Positions 11,771 to 24,519 of a stretch of DNA of 64,000 bases are shown one piece after another. A model generated the notes under the pieces. That model was not told the DNA's origin. It saw only the letters and a program-made list of their open reading frames with translations, and ran no database searches. The stretch spans positions 495,564,772 through 495,628,771 of the forward strand of contig NC_085137.1 in NCBI RefSeq assembly GCF_035046485.1, in the 5' to 3' direction. This stretch comes from Aedes albopictus (Eukaryota; Arthropoda; Insecta; Diptera; Culicidae). Position 1 is the stretch's first letter. Each line of letters begins with the position of its first letter. Made by a program: the position numbers and the translations under genes.

Positions 11771-12424
11771 ATTTTTTCAGATATTTTTTTAATATGACAC
11801 AAATTTTGTACAAATAATCAATTAAGATGTAAATTATGAAATGGAAAGTAATTTTGTTGCAGAATAGATTTATCGGTTCCCTCAGCACAGTTTTAAGATA
11901 AAATATTCTAGTTCAAGAGCTCCAGAAGCATTTTTGTACGGAATCGGTGAAAAAAATCCTGAAAAAAAAATTGGTGGAATTTAAAAAAACTCTCCGTATT
12001 CTAAAGAAAATTCAAAAGAAATCATTTGACTAATTGAATTTTAGTGTATGATCAAGCCCTGAGTTATAAAACGTGAAACAAATACAGTGGAGCGGAAGTT
12101 TGTTTAACTTACCAAAAAGGCTGACGATTTGAATACGATTTTTGTTTTATTTTAAAGAAAAGTGGCTCTCTTCATACACCTCATTCTCCGTAATTGAGTT
12201 GAAATTGTCATTGTAACTCACTGAAATATTATATTTCAAATTAACGTTGAGAAAAGGTTTTTTTCTTGTTGAAAAAAAAAAATACAAATTTTCATTATAT
12301 TTTCAAAAATTTCTAAAATTCAAGAAGATTGTCCAATTGTCTCACCAATATCTCGACTTCCATAGATCTGAGGTAAAAATTATGTTCAAATAATGGAAAC
12401 ATATTATATTCAGCTACCTATTGG

Positions 12425-12618
12425 GGTGTCCCGAAAAAAATCGTTTGTTCTTTTAGTTTTCACCCAAGGAAGATTTATGAGGCAAAACACATTTAAAAAT
12501 TGTGTATTTGAAAATTGATTTTCATGCATTTTGAACAAGGACATGGATGCTAGGGACTTGAAATGTAAAAAAAAAAAACCCAGTAGGCAGAACAAAGCTT
12601 TCCGGGGACAGCTAGTAT
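12425..12618 (-). repeat. Dispersed repeat (tactagctgtccc family), diverged copy
   Basis: The minus strand matches the repeat at 15437-15692 along its first 190 bases: the opening tactagctgtccc, the ctgcctactg word, and the ttttcacccaagg block. Only this portion is present. Confidence 0.6.
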
Positions 12619-12639
12619 ATTTATGTTTATTTTTGTAGA

Positions 12640-13315
12640 ACATTTCAATTTTCTAAAAAAAATATTTAGAGGTTCTGCCAGGGCGATTTTTGAAAAATGA
12701 CCCCTTTTCTTGAAAATTCTCAAAAAAAACATTTTTTCGTATATTTTTTTTCAACTTCCGATTTTTTTTTCTATATTTTTTTTTATTTTTCTATGGGCCT
12801 CTAGACAATCACCCTTCACGTTTTTGAAAAAAAATGGTTTTGAAAAAAATGTTTATATATTGCCGGTATTATTTTTTTTTGGTATGATAAAAAGGATGTT
12901 TTTGAGCATTTTTAATCAAATAAATATATGTACTATTTTTTTACTTTCAACTACGAAAGTTTTATCTGTACTTCTATTAACAACTGATACTATTTATACG
13001 TGTAATTCTTTAAAAAAAAATATTTGAAATATCTTGTGTAGAAGCTGAGATATTACGCTTTTGATGAAAATTAAAAAAAAATGTTATCAGAACAAAAAAA
13101 TTCTGCCGTCAATATAAAAGCAATATTCCAATAACATTCAAGAGGGCCGGAGATTATAGAAAAATACAAAAAAAATGAAAAAAATCAGAAAGTGAAAAAT
13201 TATTACAAAAATATGAGTTTTTTGCGAATTTTCAAGAAAAATGATCATTTTTGAAAAATTGTCCTGGCGGAATCTCTGAAAGATTTTTTAGAAAATCGAA
13301 ATATTCTACACGCAA
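12640..13315. mobile_element. AT-rich foldback element, about 670 bp
   Basis: Left arm (12640-12760), with ggttctgccagggcgattt, is mirrored by the right arm (13190-13310), with attgtcctggcggaatctc, over about 115 bp. The centre is poly-T/poly-A rich and holds no transposase; the 105-codon frame inside is low-complexity. Confidence 0.65.
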
Positions 13316-13879
13316 AACAAGAAAAGCTACCAAAAATTGAGATATGCCTTTTCTACCAATTTATGTATTAAAAACGTACAGAAAATGTGATAAATCATAA
13401 TCCATTCGTTGTATTAAGATGCACTACACGGTTCCATAGCTTCCATACCACTACACACAAACACCTCCATTCAAACCCGAGAAGTTGAACCGGGTTGCGT
13501 CTAAAATAACTTTCGCTTCGCTGCTAAGCTTCGCGTCCTATTGTCTACACGGAATTTTCCACTTGCAAACAGCAACCTGCTGGGTGCGGGCTTTTCAGTG
13601 CACAATGGGTGTAGAGTCGTATTTACGAAGACAAAAATGTTTCTGCAAAATTCTGTCATTTCTTTTTTTTTCATTATTGTGAAATGATTACGGTCAATCA
13701 AGTGTGGCTTATCCAAAAATCTGCTGATTAATTATTCTCTATACAATATCAGAATGTTTTACAAAGTTATAGCAAATTTACAAAAATAAAACATTCGATT
13801 GATTTGATTGATTTGTCTTTATTCAAGAGACTTTCAGCCCTTGGATAAAACATTCGAATCATTAGAACTTTTCGAAAAG

Positions 13880-16205
13880 TTTTCAATAAATTGCAACTTT
13901 TTTGCCTTTGATCATATTTTAGTCGAGTCCAACGATACATGAAGACCAATACATTAGTCACAAACTTTCAAAATTTAATTTAATTCGGTTCGCTTAGTCA
14001 AAAGGTACAGTAATTTGATAACGGAAGTCACGGATATAGATAGAAGGGCTTTAATTTCGTGTAAAGTTGAATAATCAATCAAGCCCAAATTTGCACCAAT
14101 TAAATCAAACTCGTTGAGGAACAAGTAATCAAAATTTGAATAGTTTTGGTGGACTTTATAAAAGGATACAACTTGCTAAAAATGTTTTAGGCAATTTTTA
14201 AAACTTAGCATGCCTTTGTATATACCACTAGGCGGTGCTAGAGGTCAAGCAAATTTAAATTTAATATATCTCAGAATTCTGGTTACTTACAAAGTTGGTG
14301 TCTTTGACAATGTTGTTTGGTAGGTCAAGGGCTTACAGTTAATGGTCCACTTGTTTCGAAATTTTGCCACAAGGAAGCGCAAGTTACACATTTGCAAAAT
14401 TATGGAAATGAATGTTTTTTTTTCGTAAAGTAATCAAAAAGCTGTAATTTAGTTTTCTTTGAACATATTTAAGTCAAGTCAAAGGTTTTTCAAAGAGCTA
14501 TATATTAGTCATAAATGTGCAAAATTTCATTTCATTCGGTTCACTTAATCCAGAGATATAGCAGTTTAACGAAGAACACTCAAATATGAAACATTTTACT
14601 AGAGTCGCTCCAACTTCATGTAAAACTATCCAATCGAGCTCAAATTTGTACCATTTATAGCTAATTAGTTGTGCAACTAGCAGATAAAATTTGAGAATAT
14701 TCCCTACACATTATAGAAAGTTACAGGTTGCTGAATATATTCGAGATAATAAGTAAAAGATACATGCTTCTACTAATTTGCAACTAACGCCGTCTACTGA
14801 CAGAATCCTGAACCAGTCAGCTAATCAACTGAAACGCCTTAATAAACCAAACAACATTGCCGAAGAAACCAACTTTCTAAGTAATCAGAGTTCTGAGATA
14901 TATGGAATATAATAATTAATTTATCGTCAGCGCTACCTAGTGGTGGAATTTTGAATCAAACGTCCCATCACCAGTAAAACTTTGGCTGGCCTAACAACTT
15001 TGCCAAGTATACCGAATATTTAAGTAATCATGGTGCTAAGATGTACGGTATGGAAATTTCGTCTTGCTGTCTGTGATATCTGTCATACCAGAGACAAACA
15101 GACGTAACACTGATGAAATGTTTATACCAAATATCTCATCATCCTGGTTACTTAGAGAGTTGGTGTCTTCGGCAATATTATTTGGCTGGTCAAGAACTAA
15201 CAAATGATGAGCCGTTTGATTCAAAATTCCACCACAAGGCAGCGCTAGCGAGCAAACAAATATTATATCCCATATATCTCAGGACTCAGATCAATTAGAA
15301 AGTTGATGTCTTCGGCGATGTTGTTTGGTTGGTTACGGCCGCTCAGTTGATTAGCTGATTGGTTCAAGGTTCTGTCAGTAGGCGGCGCTAGTTACGAATT
15401 AATTAAAGGATGCTACTTTTATTTATTATTTCAAATACTAGCTGTCCCGGCAAACTTTGTCTTGCCTACTGCGTTTTTTGACGTTCCAAGTTCAGGTCCC
15501 CGTCGACTCCCCGGTAAAAGTGTATGGAAAATAGATTTTCAAAAAACCACTATTTCTCAATGTTTTTTGCCTCATACACCTTCCTTGGGTGAAAACTAAC
15601 AGAATGAAACTAAAACGACCTAAATCGGACCAGCCATTCGCAAGTTATGCGCGGTCCCACGTATGCCACTGCATTTTTATATATATATAGATATTCAGCA
15701 AGCTGTAACTTTTTCAAAAATGCACCAAATATTCTCAAATTTTTCCTGCCAGTTGCACAAATAGTAAGCTATAAACGGTACAAATTTGGGCTCGATTGGA
15801 TAACTTTACATAAAATTGGAGCAACTCTAATAAAGTAGTTCATATTTGAGTGTTCTTCGTTTAATTGCTATATCTCTGGATCAAGTGAACCGAATGAAAT
15901 GCGACATTGCACAATTATGACTAATACATAGCTCTTTGAAAAACCCTTGACTTGACTTAGACACGTTCAAAGAAAACAAACTTACAGCTTGTTGATTACT
16001 TCTCGAAAAAATATCAATCATTTGAATGATTTTGCAAATGTGTAACTAGCGCCGCCTAGTAGACCATTAACTGTAAGCCCTTGACTCATTTAACAACGTT
16101 GTCGAAGACACCAACTTTCTAAGTGGTGAGAGTCCTGAGATATATGAAATTTAGAATTTGCCGTTTATTGGTGGAATTTCTAATTAAACGATCCATCACC
16201 ATCCA
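13880..16205. repeat. Complex block of direct and inverted repeats, 2.3 kb
   Basis: Unit A, about 290 bp, occurs twice on the plus strand (about 13900-14190 and 14450-14740) and once inverted (about 15690-15985). Its markers are ttcggttc[ag]cttag, agagatatagcag and gaagttggagcaactc-type text. Unit B, about 150-170 bp, carries aactttctaagtaatcag or its inverse and a motif near ggcggcgctagt. It occurs in both orientations near 14200-14390, 14775-14945, 14935-15090, 15110-15250, 15255-15400 and 16035-16205. The whole forms a large imperfect palindrome. No protein is encoded. A dispersed repeat (15437-15692) sits in the middle. Confidence 0.7.
15437..15692 (+). repeat. Dispersed repeat, tactagctgtcccgg start and ATATATAGAT end
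   Basis: A unit of about 256 bp opens tactagctgtcccggcaaac and closes with a TA-rich run ending ATATATAGAT. Related copies are at 12425-12618 (minus), 49898-49945 (first part only) and 62162-62416. The ending resembles a retrotransposon 3' tail. I cannot tell whether it is a SINE or the 3' end of a LINE or Penelope-like element. Confidence 0.6.
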
Positions 16206-16484
16206 TCATGGCATCGCAAATAAAATTATTAGAAAGCAGATTTTTAAATCAGTTTAACCAGACGAACCACCCTAACATAACAATAATAGGGAATAGGGTC
16301 AACAATTGAAAATAAACTTTCTAAAACACAATATGTGTCTAAAAACTTAAAGCTGAAGCTTAAACAGTTTTGTCTTCGCAAATACGGCTCTGGACCCATT
16401 GTGCAGTGTGGCGGCTGTATCACTTCCATCACCAAGCCACGTTTGTGTTGATGATGATGGCTTTCAGCCTCTTGTCTATTCATG

Positions 16485-16570
16485 TGCAGTTATAGCCGTG
16501 CTGGTTAGAGCGCAGGATACTGTGTATCACCATGATAACGTCTCGGTTCGATTCCCGCCGCCGCCTGTAT
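16485..16570 (+). repeat. tRNA-like sequence (SINE head or tRNA pseudogene)
   Basis: An A-box-like TAGCCGTGCTGGTTAGAGCG and a B-box GGTTCGATTCC are spaced as in a tRNA and followed by a TTTCTTTTT run. The T stem and acceptor stem do not pair properly, so it is not a functional tRNA gene. Confidence 0.5.
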
Positions 16571-17451
16571 TTCTTTTTAAACATGTATTGGTATTTGATG
16601 CCGCCACTGCTGCCATGTTCAGTCTAAAAATAGAACAAATAATGAGAAACCAGTGCGACAGAGCACACGCACACATGCGAAATTTTCCTTTTCCAGATTC
16701 TAGGAAGCCAATACAAGTTTTGGTATACTGACACCTACCAATTTTTGTATTTGCAAGGCCCTAATACAATATTTGTATATGTTTCATACCCAATTGTATT
16801 AGAATCTGCCAATCTCAGGTTGCGTGTACAAAAATGCTTCAAATATGTATATTTTTCGTTTTAGATTTAAGCCCCTTGACTTTTCGAACATCGATTTTTT
16901 GGGACAGCCTACTACTATCCATGCAAAAAGATTAAAAAGTGGTTGACTGCAAAGCAAAATATTCGAATTTCTCAAATTCCATGTTTTTAAAACTAAAGAA
17001 CTAGATTTTTAGGGAAAACTCAAACATTGTTCTTTTTTTTTCAATTGAAGCATGGTTCCGAAATCGGCACGTAATTATGCCTTAAAATTGTGAACGTTGA
17101 TAGAAGATCACGACTTTCGTTTTATTTTGTAATATTGTATGTTTGATAATATTTTGTAGGTATTTCTGAAAATAAAAAAAAACTTCAGAAGACTTCTTAT
17201 TCCTTGAAGAATATGTACTACATGAATCTCTGAAGGGTTTCTTAAACCAATACCAATCCAAACCAATCCTCCATAATCTTCGTTTTCTTATTTATGCTTC
17301 TGCCAAAGACCAAACTACGTTCCCACTGATATTATGCCTGACTCTTTTCAACTTAATGTTTTTTTTTTGGGATTTTCCAAGTTATTAATTGAAGGTCTTT
17401 CATTGCCTGCCATTTTATAAATTAATATTTTTTTTGTAAGCACAGTGTGCA

Positions 17452-17682
17452 CTAGGCCATCCATATTTTTGCAAAAGTTGGAAATATTAAAAGTTCAATA
17501 TTGCAAAACGATCGTTTTAGGTTAAAAACCATTATGCCAAAATTTGAAGTCCGTATCTCAAGGTTAAGTGGTCCCCCATGGGGTTTAAGTCCTCTAAAAT
17601 TTGATGGTTTTTTAGCTAAAACGATCGTTTTGCAATATTGAACTTTTAACATTTCCAACTTTTGCAAAAACAGGGACGGCCT
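17452..17682. mobile_element. Palindromic MITE with 8-bp target duplication
   Basis: The two halves are near-perfect inverted copies: ttgcaaaagttgg, gttcaatattgcaaaacgat and their complements. The ends are CTAGGCC / GGCCT. An 8-bp duplication, agtgtgca, flanks it at 17444-17451 and 17683-17690. There is no coding capacity; the transcript would fold into one hairpin. Confidence 0.8.
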
Positions 17683-18489
17683 AGTGTGCAACTATTTTAT
17701 TATTTTTTTAATTTTATTAAACATTATTAAAGATTGCATTAGAAACATCTAGAGATTTTTCAAAAACTAATTTGAGAAAGTTTCCGAAAATCATTTAAAA
17801 CATTTAATCAGTTTAACTTTAGGTAAGCACCGGTCAACAGTTCTCTATTATTCACGAAAAACAGCACCTCTATGAATAATAAGCACTGTCCATACATTCC
17901 ACAAAAATAAACTAAAAGAGATTTATAAGGTTCAAACCTTTCTACTTTTAATATTTATTCATACGACTTATAGCTTATTTTTCTTGAAAATGTTCAAAAA
18001 GCATTTATGCTGCAAAGAACTAGACATTCCCACAGTAATCCAAAACGTACGTTTTAGTAAAACTTCTCATTAATAAAATTCCAAGATTAATTACAGGATT
18101 CCCTGATAATTCCAGCGAAACAAAACTCCTTGATAATTCTAGGGTTTTTAGGCAGTAGACACCCTGGAATGTAAATTTATTCAGCTGTTCCTCCAAGAAT
18201 TGCTGTAGGAATTCTCTACTGCAGTGCTGGGATTCCTGCAGCTGGTGAAGGGGAGAAATTTTTAAAGCTACTTCTATAGAAATGCCAGAATGATTTTATT
18301 AGTGATTTGATAAATGGAAGAATTTAAAAACTAATTTAGAAGAAGTTTCAGGAAAAAACTGTGAATTACTCGTAAAATTCATGACTAAATCTTTGTTATT
18401 AGAAATTCTGAGGCAGAATTACAACAGAAACACAAAGGAATTCATTTGAAAAAAGAAGCAAAAAAAAGGATATTTTTGTGAAAAAAAAA

Positions 18490-18565
18490 GGAACCGTGGG
18501 ATTTGAACCCAAATGGGGAGCATCTCACTAGACAGTGTGCGTTAACCACGTTCGCCACAGAACAG
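18490..18565 (-). repeat. tRNA-like sequence with pol III terminator
   Basis: On the minus strand an A-box TGGCGAACGTGG and a B-box GGTTCAAATCC lie in a tRNA-sized unit followed directly by eight or more T. It has a long variable-arm region like Leu or Ser tRNAs, but the acceptor strands do not pair. It is a pseudogene or SINE head. Confidence 0.45.
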
Positions 18566-18779
18566 GTAACGAATCTGCGGTTCTTTACATTCCATAAGCT
18601 TTTTTTTGTCTCTTAATAATTTACCATGCTGTGTTTTAATTGAGTACATAATTCGAAACAATTTGTGACTTGTGTTGATCAGACATCCTGAGAAATTTGT
18701 AAAAACGAAGAGGCGTTCTCAACTTGCTGTATAGCAGTTGTCCCATTAAAATTCCTCCTTTCTAGTGTAACAATCATTT

Positions 18780-19680
18780 CCCCAAAACGAACCAACATCG
18801 ATGAAATCGTCATTCATCAACTGGCCGTCGGTCGTCGTAAGAAATAACATACCTACCCCTAGAAAAAACAATCGTCAAAGCTTCGCGCTGCTGTTATGTC
18901 TTATTCCGCCCAATTTCGAAACGTTGCGCTGTTTTCCCGCCAAACTACCGCCTACCTAAACTGCTGTCAGTTTTGTTTTTCCCATAGACTAGACACTGAC
19001 TGCCGACCGCCGCCGTTCGCCGCCGCCAATCAAATCAACCCGCGCGAAAATTAAACCATCCACGGTCCATCGGCTGAAATTTATGGATGCCCCCATTAGC
19101 TCGGACCGCTCGTTCGAACCCACCGAACTGTAGGATGACGACACCCGATTCGATGTTTTAGAACTCCTCTCTATACCTGGGTGTTGGCTATTACCTCGGC
19201 GAACTGTTTGGTTTTTCCTCCATTTGGGTCATATTGCAGATGAAGTTTTTTTTCTCACTTTAAGTTATTCTGTACGACCTATCTAATAAGCCGCGATGCT
19301 GAGCAACTGTTCCAGGAAAATTTATGCTACAGCTATCGCTGTCGTTGTTGCGCTCGGGATCTCTAAACCGCTGTATTAACTATTGTATGGATTAGTCAGA
19401 ATCTTGTCAGCATGTCTTCAGCTGTCCGATCTTCGCCAGGGGCTTCTAGTCAAACGGGGAGACGAACGCGAACGGCGGTGGTGCTAATGAACAGCTGCAC
19501 CAGTTTGTTCTGCTGCCTACTCTGTCTCACTCTTTGACTTATTCTGCTCGTCCTCTGCTGTCTTATGTCGGCATTATACGACTGTGTGGCGCTAAAAAAC
19601 TCCGACGATGCTAAATCAAAATGACAACCATCGTCTCACGATGAGCGAGGGAGGCGTGATTTGTACATACCTAAATGATT
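18780..19680. other. GC-richer, repeat-poor island
   Basis: CpG-containing DNA without recognisable transposons, including a cgccgccgttcgccgccgcc stretch near 19010. No protein recognised on either strand. A candidate regulatory region of Mef2 by position only. Confidence 0.3.
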
Positions 19681-20129
19681 CAGGCTTGTCTGAAAAGTTT
19701 GGATCTTGAGATAACTGACAATGGAAAAATAACACATTTTGACTTAATAATGATCTTGGCCGTGATGAATAATACGTTATTACAAAGCTCAATACGTCTC
19801 TATGTTCGATTCTCGGTATGTCCCAGTTTTCTTAATTTTCTTTTTCAAAAATAATTAATAGTTCGTGAGATTGCCGACTTAGAACCATGTCGTCTTCGGC
19901 AACACAACATGCAAAATAACTCAGTATCATATCTGTTTAAAATCCCATTGTTCAGAGATGGTCATACCATCCTGCAAACCAGTAAACGTGTAATTTGCCA
20001 CCAAGCAATCCTCAAAACGATAATCAAAAGTTTTTCACACCTTCAACCGCATTGTCGCGCTGTTAATTTGAAAGTTTGCGACCATTCATTAGTGCTAATG
20101 GGACACGCAAACGCGACCATAGCTAGCTG

Positions 20130-20547
20130 AACGCGACGCGACATTTTCGATTCTCTGTTCCACTACGACAACCACTAACTCACGCCAGAACTCAACTGAG
20201 AATTCCAGCTGGAAATTAGGACCACACGGCAGCCAGCAGTCAGCACCAGCCACTTTGACCATGACTTTCGAGTTCTTCGTTCACTGTCAGGTTCACTGGG
20301 CTGCTTTGCAGCCTGGTTTTGCCACCTTGGCGCGCTCGGCGTGGAATCCCCGACTCGAGTATCCTTGAAGACGACGACGACGACGGAGACGGCGGCGACA
20401 ACATTAATATATCGATTAGTTTCCGGCCCACATTTTTCGCTCATTCGTATCGGGTAGAGTAGTTCGTATCCGGGGCACACATATTTAGACCAAAGCTGTA
20501 GCGTGATAGTGTTGTGGAACTGAAAGCTGCAGAATGGAATACAATGC
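20130..20547. other. GC-richer island
   Basis: CpG-bearing stretch with a cgacgacgacgacgg run near 20370. Minus-strand frames of 63 and 138 codons run through it, but one is largely a serine run from the trinucleotide repeat and neither resembles a known protein. On the minus strand a GTGAGT donor-like word occurs near 20175. Confidence 0.3.
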
Positions 20548-20561
20548 AGATTTGTTGTGTT

Positions 20562-20843
20562 CCTCTCCTCTTCTTGGCGTAACATCCTCACTGGGACAAA
20601 GCCTGCTTCTCAGCTTAGTGTTCTATGAGCACTTCCACAGTTATTAACTGAGAGCTTCCTTTGCCAATGACCATTTTGCATGTGTATATCGTGTGGCAGG
20701 CACGAAGATACTCTATGCCCAAGGAAGTCAAGGAAATTTCCTTTACGAAAAGATCCTGGACCGACCGGGAATCGAACCCGTCACCCTCAGCATGGTCATG
20801 CTGAATACCCGTGCGTTTACCGCCTCGGCTATATGGGCCCTAG
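20562..20843 (-). mobile_element. tRNA-derived SINE, second family (282 bp)
   Basis: The minus-strand 5' end folds plausibly as a Leu/Ser-type tRNA: acceptor GGGCCCA pairs at six of seven positions with TCGGTCC, with A box TAGCCGAGGCGG and B box GGTTCGATTCC. About 190 bp of non-tRNA body follows, ending in a purine-rich tail. A perfect 14-bp duplication, agatttgttgtgtt, flanks it at 20548-20561 and 20844-20857. Other copies are at 21503-22402 and about 24520-24690. I do not assign a published name. Confidence 0.85.
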
Positions 20844-21502
20844 AGATTTGTTGTGTTATGGACATGTTTTGGCCTCTTCTTGAATATAAGGACAATTTAG
20901 CGAACAAATCGGTCCATTTTTTAAATATATTTTATTGTAAAATATTAGATCTTTAATTCTATTATTCTAAAAGGACTCTCAGCGTTCTTTGATGTTATAA
21001 AAGTGTAATCGTATAAGACTGTTTTAATAATTTAAGGCCAAGAGATTTATTTCAATTTAATTTTTTTTTTCAGAAAATTAAAATAACATTCTATCCTATC
21101 AAAAATGTATCAATGCATGATTTTTAGTTAAGTAATGATTTTTGTATAGAATGTATTCTCCATTATCAGGCACCTTGTATACCTATTTCTATCGCTCTCC
21201 ACTGTTCCACCTATAATGGTGTTATGCATCGATATTTTGAACGGTTTGCTGTTTTTAAATTTTTAAGAATAAAAAGATTTTATGGAAAAAATCCATACCG
21301 CTCAAAAAAAAAAAAAAAATCCTAGTCTTTTTTTTAATATTTCCTGTCGATCTACAAAATCAAAAAATATAGAATTCTTGAGGATTTCTTGTGGCAGCTT
21401 TTTTTTACTTTTGGTAAAAATCAAAAACACATAAATATAATGCGTTATTTTCTCTACAGTTTTACTAAAAGTTTTCTATTTTATACTAAAGGGCATACAT
21501 AG

Positions 21503-22402
21503 CCACAGCTATAAAGGCTACAGCTGTGGGTATTTAGCATGACCATGCTGGTTATGTGGGGCTCGATTTCTAGTTGGGTTGGGAACTTTTTGTAGAGGAA
21601 ATTTCATTGACTTCCTCGGGCTTAGAGAATCTTCGTGTCTACCACACGATATGCAAAATGATTACACCAGTTTACAAAATAAAACGAAAGTCGTGAACTT
21701 CTGTAACCGGCCAAAATTTTTAAAGTACAATTTAGTGCTGATTTCGAAACCGCGCTTCAAAAAATTTTAAGTAGAGCAGTTTTTGAATTTTAGCTCAATA
21801 TCGAGTTTTACATTTTTTTTAAATATGGAATTTACTAAAATTCAAATATCCTGCGTTTTGTTGAACCAATTTCAAATCTTTTTCCATAAATCAAAAGCTG
21901 AATACAATGCCATTCGATCATCTGAATGCAGGTTTTGCGTCAGATTGATGATATTCAAGATATTGGCGAGTTTTTGGGACAAACTCCTAAAATTTTAGCA
22001 AAATTTCCAAAAATATTTGAAGAAATGTATTTTTTTGAATAAGAAAAAAACAACCCAAAAATTCTTTCTCAACGTTTATTTGACATATCATATGTAGGCA
22101 AGTTACAGTAAAAAATTCAGCTCAATCGGAGCATTTTTTACCGAGAATGAGATGCGTGAATTGAGTGACTTTGTTTAAAAATAGAACAAAAGTCGATTTC
22201 AAATCATCAACCTTGTATGGAAAGTCGAAAAAATTTCCGCTCTACTGTATTTTTTTTCCATCACGTTTTCGAACTCAGGGCATGATTCTACACCAAAAAT
22301 GATCATCAGCTTACCGAGTAAATGCTGTATACTAGTGTTATTGGCATAGGAAGCTCTCAGATAATAACTGTGGAAGTGTTCATAGAACATTATGCTGAGA
22401 AG
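21503..22402 (+). mobile_element. SINE of the 20.6-kb family, split by an insertion
   Basis: The plus strand carries the tRNA-like head and the first part of the body to 21664. The body resumes at 22341 with ttggcataggaagctctc and runs to 22402. Removing 21665-22337 and one TTA restores text colinear with the intact copy at 20562-20843. The host copy is much more diverged than that one. Confidence 0.75.
21665..22337. mobile_element. TTA-flanked MITE inserted in the SINE (Harbinger-like)
   Basis: A 673-bp insert with short imperfect terminal repeats, CACCAGTTTACA and (inverted) CACTAGTATACA, flanked by TTA at 21662-21664 and 22338-22340. A three-base TTA/TAA duplication is characteristic of PIF/Harbinger elements. 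No transposase is present. The boundaries are fixed by the interrupted SINE, which makes them reliable. Confidence 0.7.
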
Positions 22403-23420
22403 ATTTAGGAGATTTTGGGATTTTTTTTTTATTTTTCCGAGAAATTTGTAGAGTTTTTGAATACGGAGGAAAACTAAATTATTGAAAAAAATCAAAAACG
22501 AAATATTTATATTTTTATTTTTCTTATTTACTGCATACATATATCCAGCATATAACAAGGATTGAAAAAGCAAAATTTATGAGGAAATTCTGCCGAATAT
22601 ATGAATTGCTTCCCGTAGTATTCACTAGGCCATGCACTAGGCAGATTGTTTTGGAAAAAAATCAAGATATTTTAATATTTACAGAATAATTGTTCTCTGT
22701 GATGACGATAATCAAATTTCTCACGAAATCTCAAATCCGAGATGCCGAAATAATTTTTAGTTACTGTTCTTTTTCATGTAAAATGAGAAGAAAATTATCA
22801 AGAAGCAAACATGAACATGTTTGACAAACATGAAACAAACATCTAAAGGATTTTTTTACCGATATTCCGAACCTAATTTCAAAATATTGTTTTTTGGAAA
22901 AAAGAACAGAAAAATAGTAAATATCCACTAAATAAATCTACCTGGACGTTTATATCCAGATCTATAGATAAATTCCTGAAAACTTCAATGAATACTTTTT
23001 AAACACTTTCTGTAAAAAAAAAAAATGCGCAATATAAAATATTATTGCAGGAAAACACAAGAAAACAATTAAGGGATTTCAAAAATAGTTTGTTTTGGCA
23101 ACTTTTGTAGATGCCTTAGGTTTGTTTTTAACAAATTTCATTTAGTTTTAAACTTTTTTACCGGTAAAAAAAACAAGCAAACATTGATTGTGCTTAGTAA
23201 ATATAAAAAAAAAGATTGTCTCGGTAAGATTGTCTGAAGCGTCACAGTCACAGAACGACATGTTAATTTTAAAATAGTATTTATTGGCTTTTGTAATAAA
23301 ACAATAACATGAAACGAGCTCAACAATCAATATGCATTCATTCATCGCCTCGGCGCCATTTGTACAAAAAAATACGAGAAAAAACGCATTAGCAACGACA
23401 GATTTTACAAAACTAAACTT
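22403..23420. other. AT-rich DNA, nothing recognised
   Basis: No convincing open frame, tRNA or terminal repeat was seen. A ttcactaggccatgcactaggc word at 22620-22641 recalls the end of the MITE at 17452. Confidence 0.3.
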
Positions 23421-24313
23421 TAGGGGAGACTTGATCCCTTTTTCTTAATTTACCTGAAACTTTAAGAAAAAACACAAAACTAGATCCGATTTCCGTACAA
23501 AATGGCAGGTAACATCTATTGCAAGTTAATACACAACAGAAGGCCTTTAAATTATTGTTAAAGTTTGCAAAACTGTGTTTTTATGGAGGCATGTCTTATG
23601 ATGTATTTTTCAAAAATGGGTGACACTTGATCCCCCTTTGAGCACATGGTTTATTTAAAGGAAAAATAATTCCAGAGTCTTCCTATTCATTTTCTTTTCG
23701 AGTTTTCTTGAATTTTCGATGAATATGGAGTGTTTGAAATTGTAAGATTTCCTTAAATTTTTAAGGATATGCCGTACTTTCAAAATGGGGAGACTTGATC
23801 CCCCTTTTCTTGGTTTGTACTAAAGTTATAATTATCTGACACATTTTATCGTTGAATAGACTAGCAAGAAAATAGAAGCTTCCGAATGGAATTTTATTTT
23901 TTACATGTATAATGTGTGTGTAATCCTCGAGGGATCAAGTCTCCCCATGTCACTGTTGTGGATACTAAGCTGAAATCATTAAAATATGTTAACAACATCC
24001 TTATTTGAATAAATAAGTTTGAAAGTATTTTATTTAAACTATGTGCTGTGAAGTTTTGACACGATTTGGTTCATTTTTCACAAAGTTATAGAGATTTTTC
24101 GGAATCGCTTAACAGATTTCTGAAGGACTGAAAACAAACCATTAGTCGTTAAAAAATAATGCAATGTACAATCGAAATCACTTGTAGCCAAAACATAGTC
24201 ATTTGTTTATCAGCAGTTTTGGAAAAATTATGCTAGAAGAAAAATGTTTTTGATTCCGAGAAAATATGGGGGAACAAGTCTCCCCAGGGATCAAGTCTCC
24301 TCAGTCTCTCCTA
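23421..24313. mobile_element. TIR element with reiterated ggggagacttgatcccc
   Basis: It begins TAGGGGAGACTTGATCCC. Near its right end the inverse, gggatcaagtctcc, is followed by CTCCTA. The same phrase recurs internally near 23620, 23795 and (inverted) 23933 and 24277. No transposase was seen. Classified by its terminal inverted repeat only. Confidence 0.55.
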
Positions 24314-24519
24314 CTAGAGAAATACCACACAATCGCTGCGAGACTATTATGGTTATATACCGGCGAACGAATCACAAACACGAGAAAAGTCCAAACAATC
24401 AGTGGAATATTGAACGCGTGGAACAGCTGCCAAACCACCGCAAGCTGATAAAGTTGCATCTTCCACCGTCAAATGAAGTCACATCCGAGAAAAAACGAAC
24501 TGCCGACTGCAAGCTCGCA

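Noticed and set aside
20760..20843. Possible functional tRNA gene on the minus strand
   Set aside because: The tRNA fold is plausible, but it is joined to a SINE body and the whole is bounded by a 14-bp duplication.
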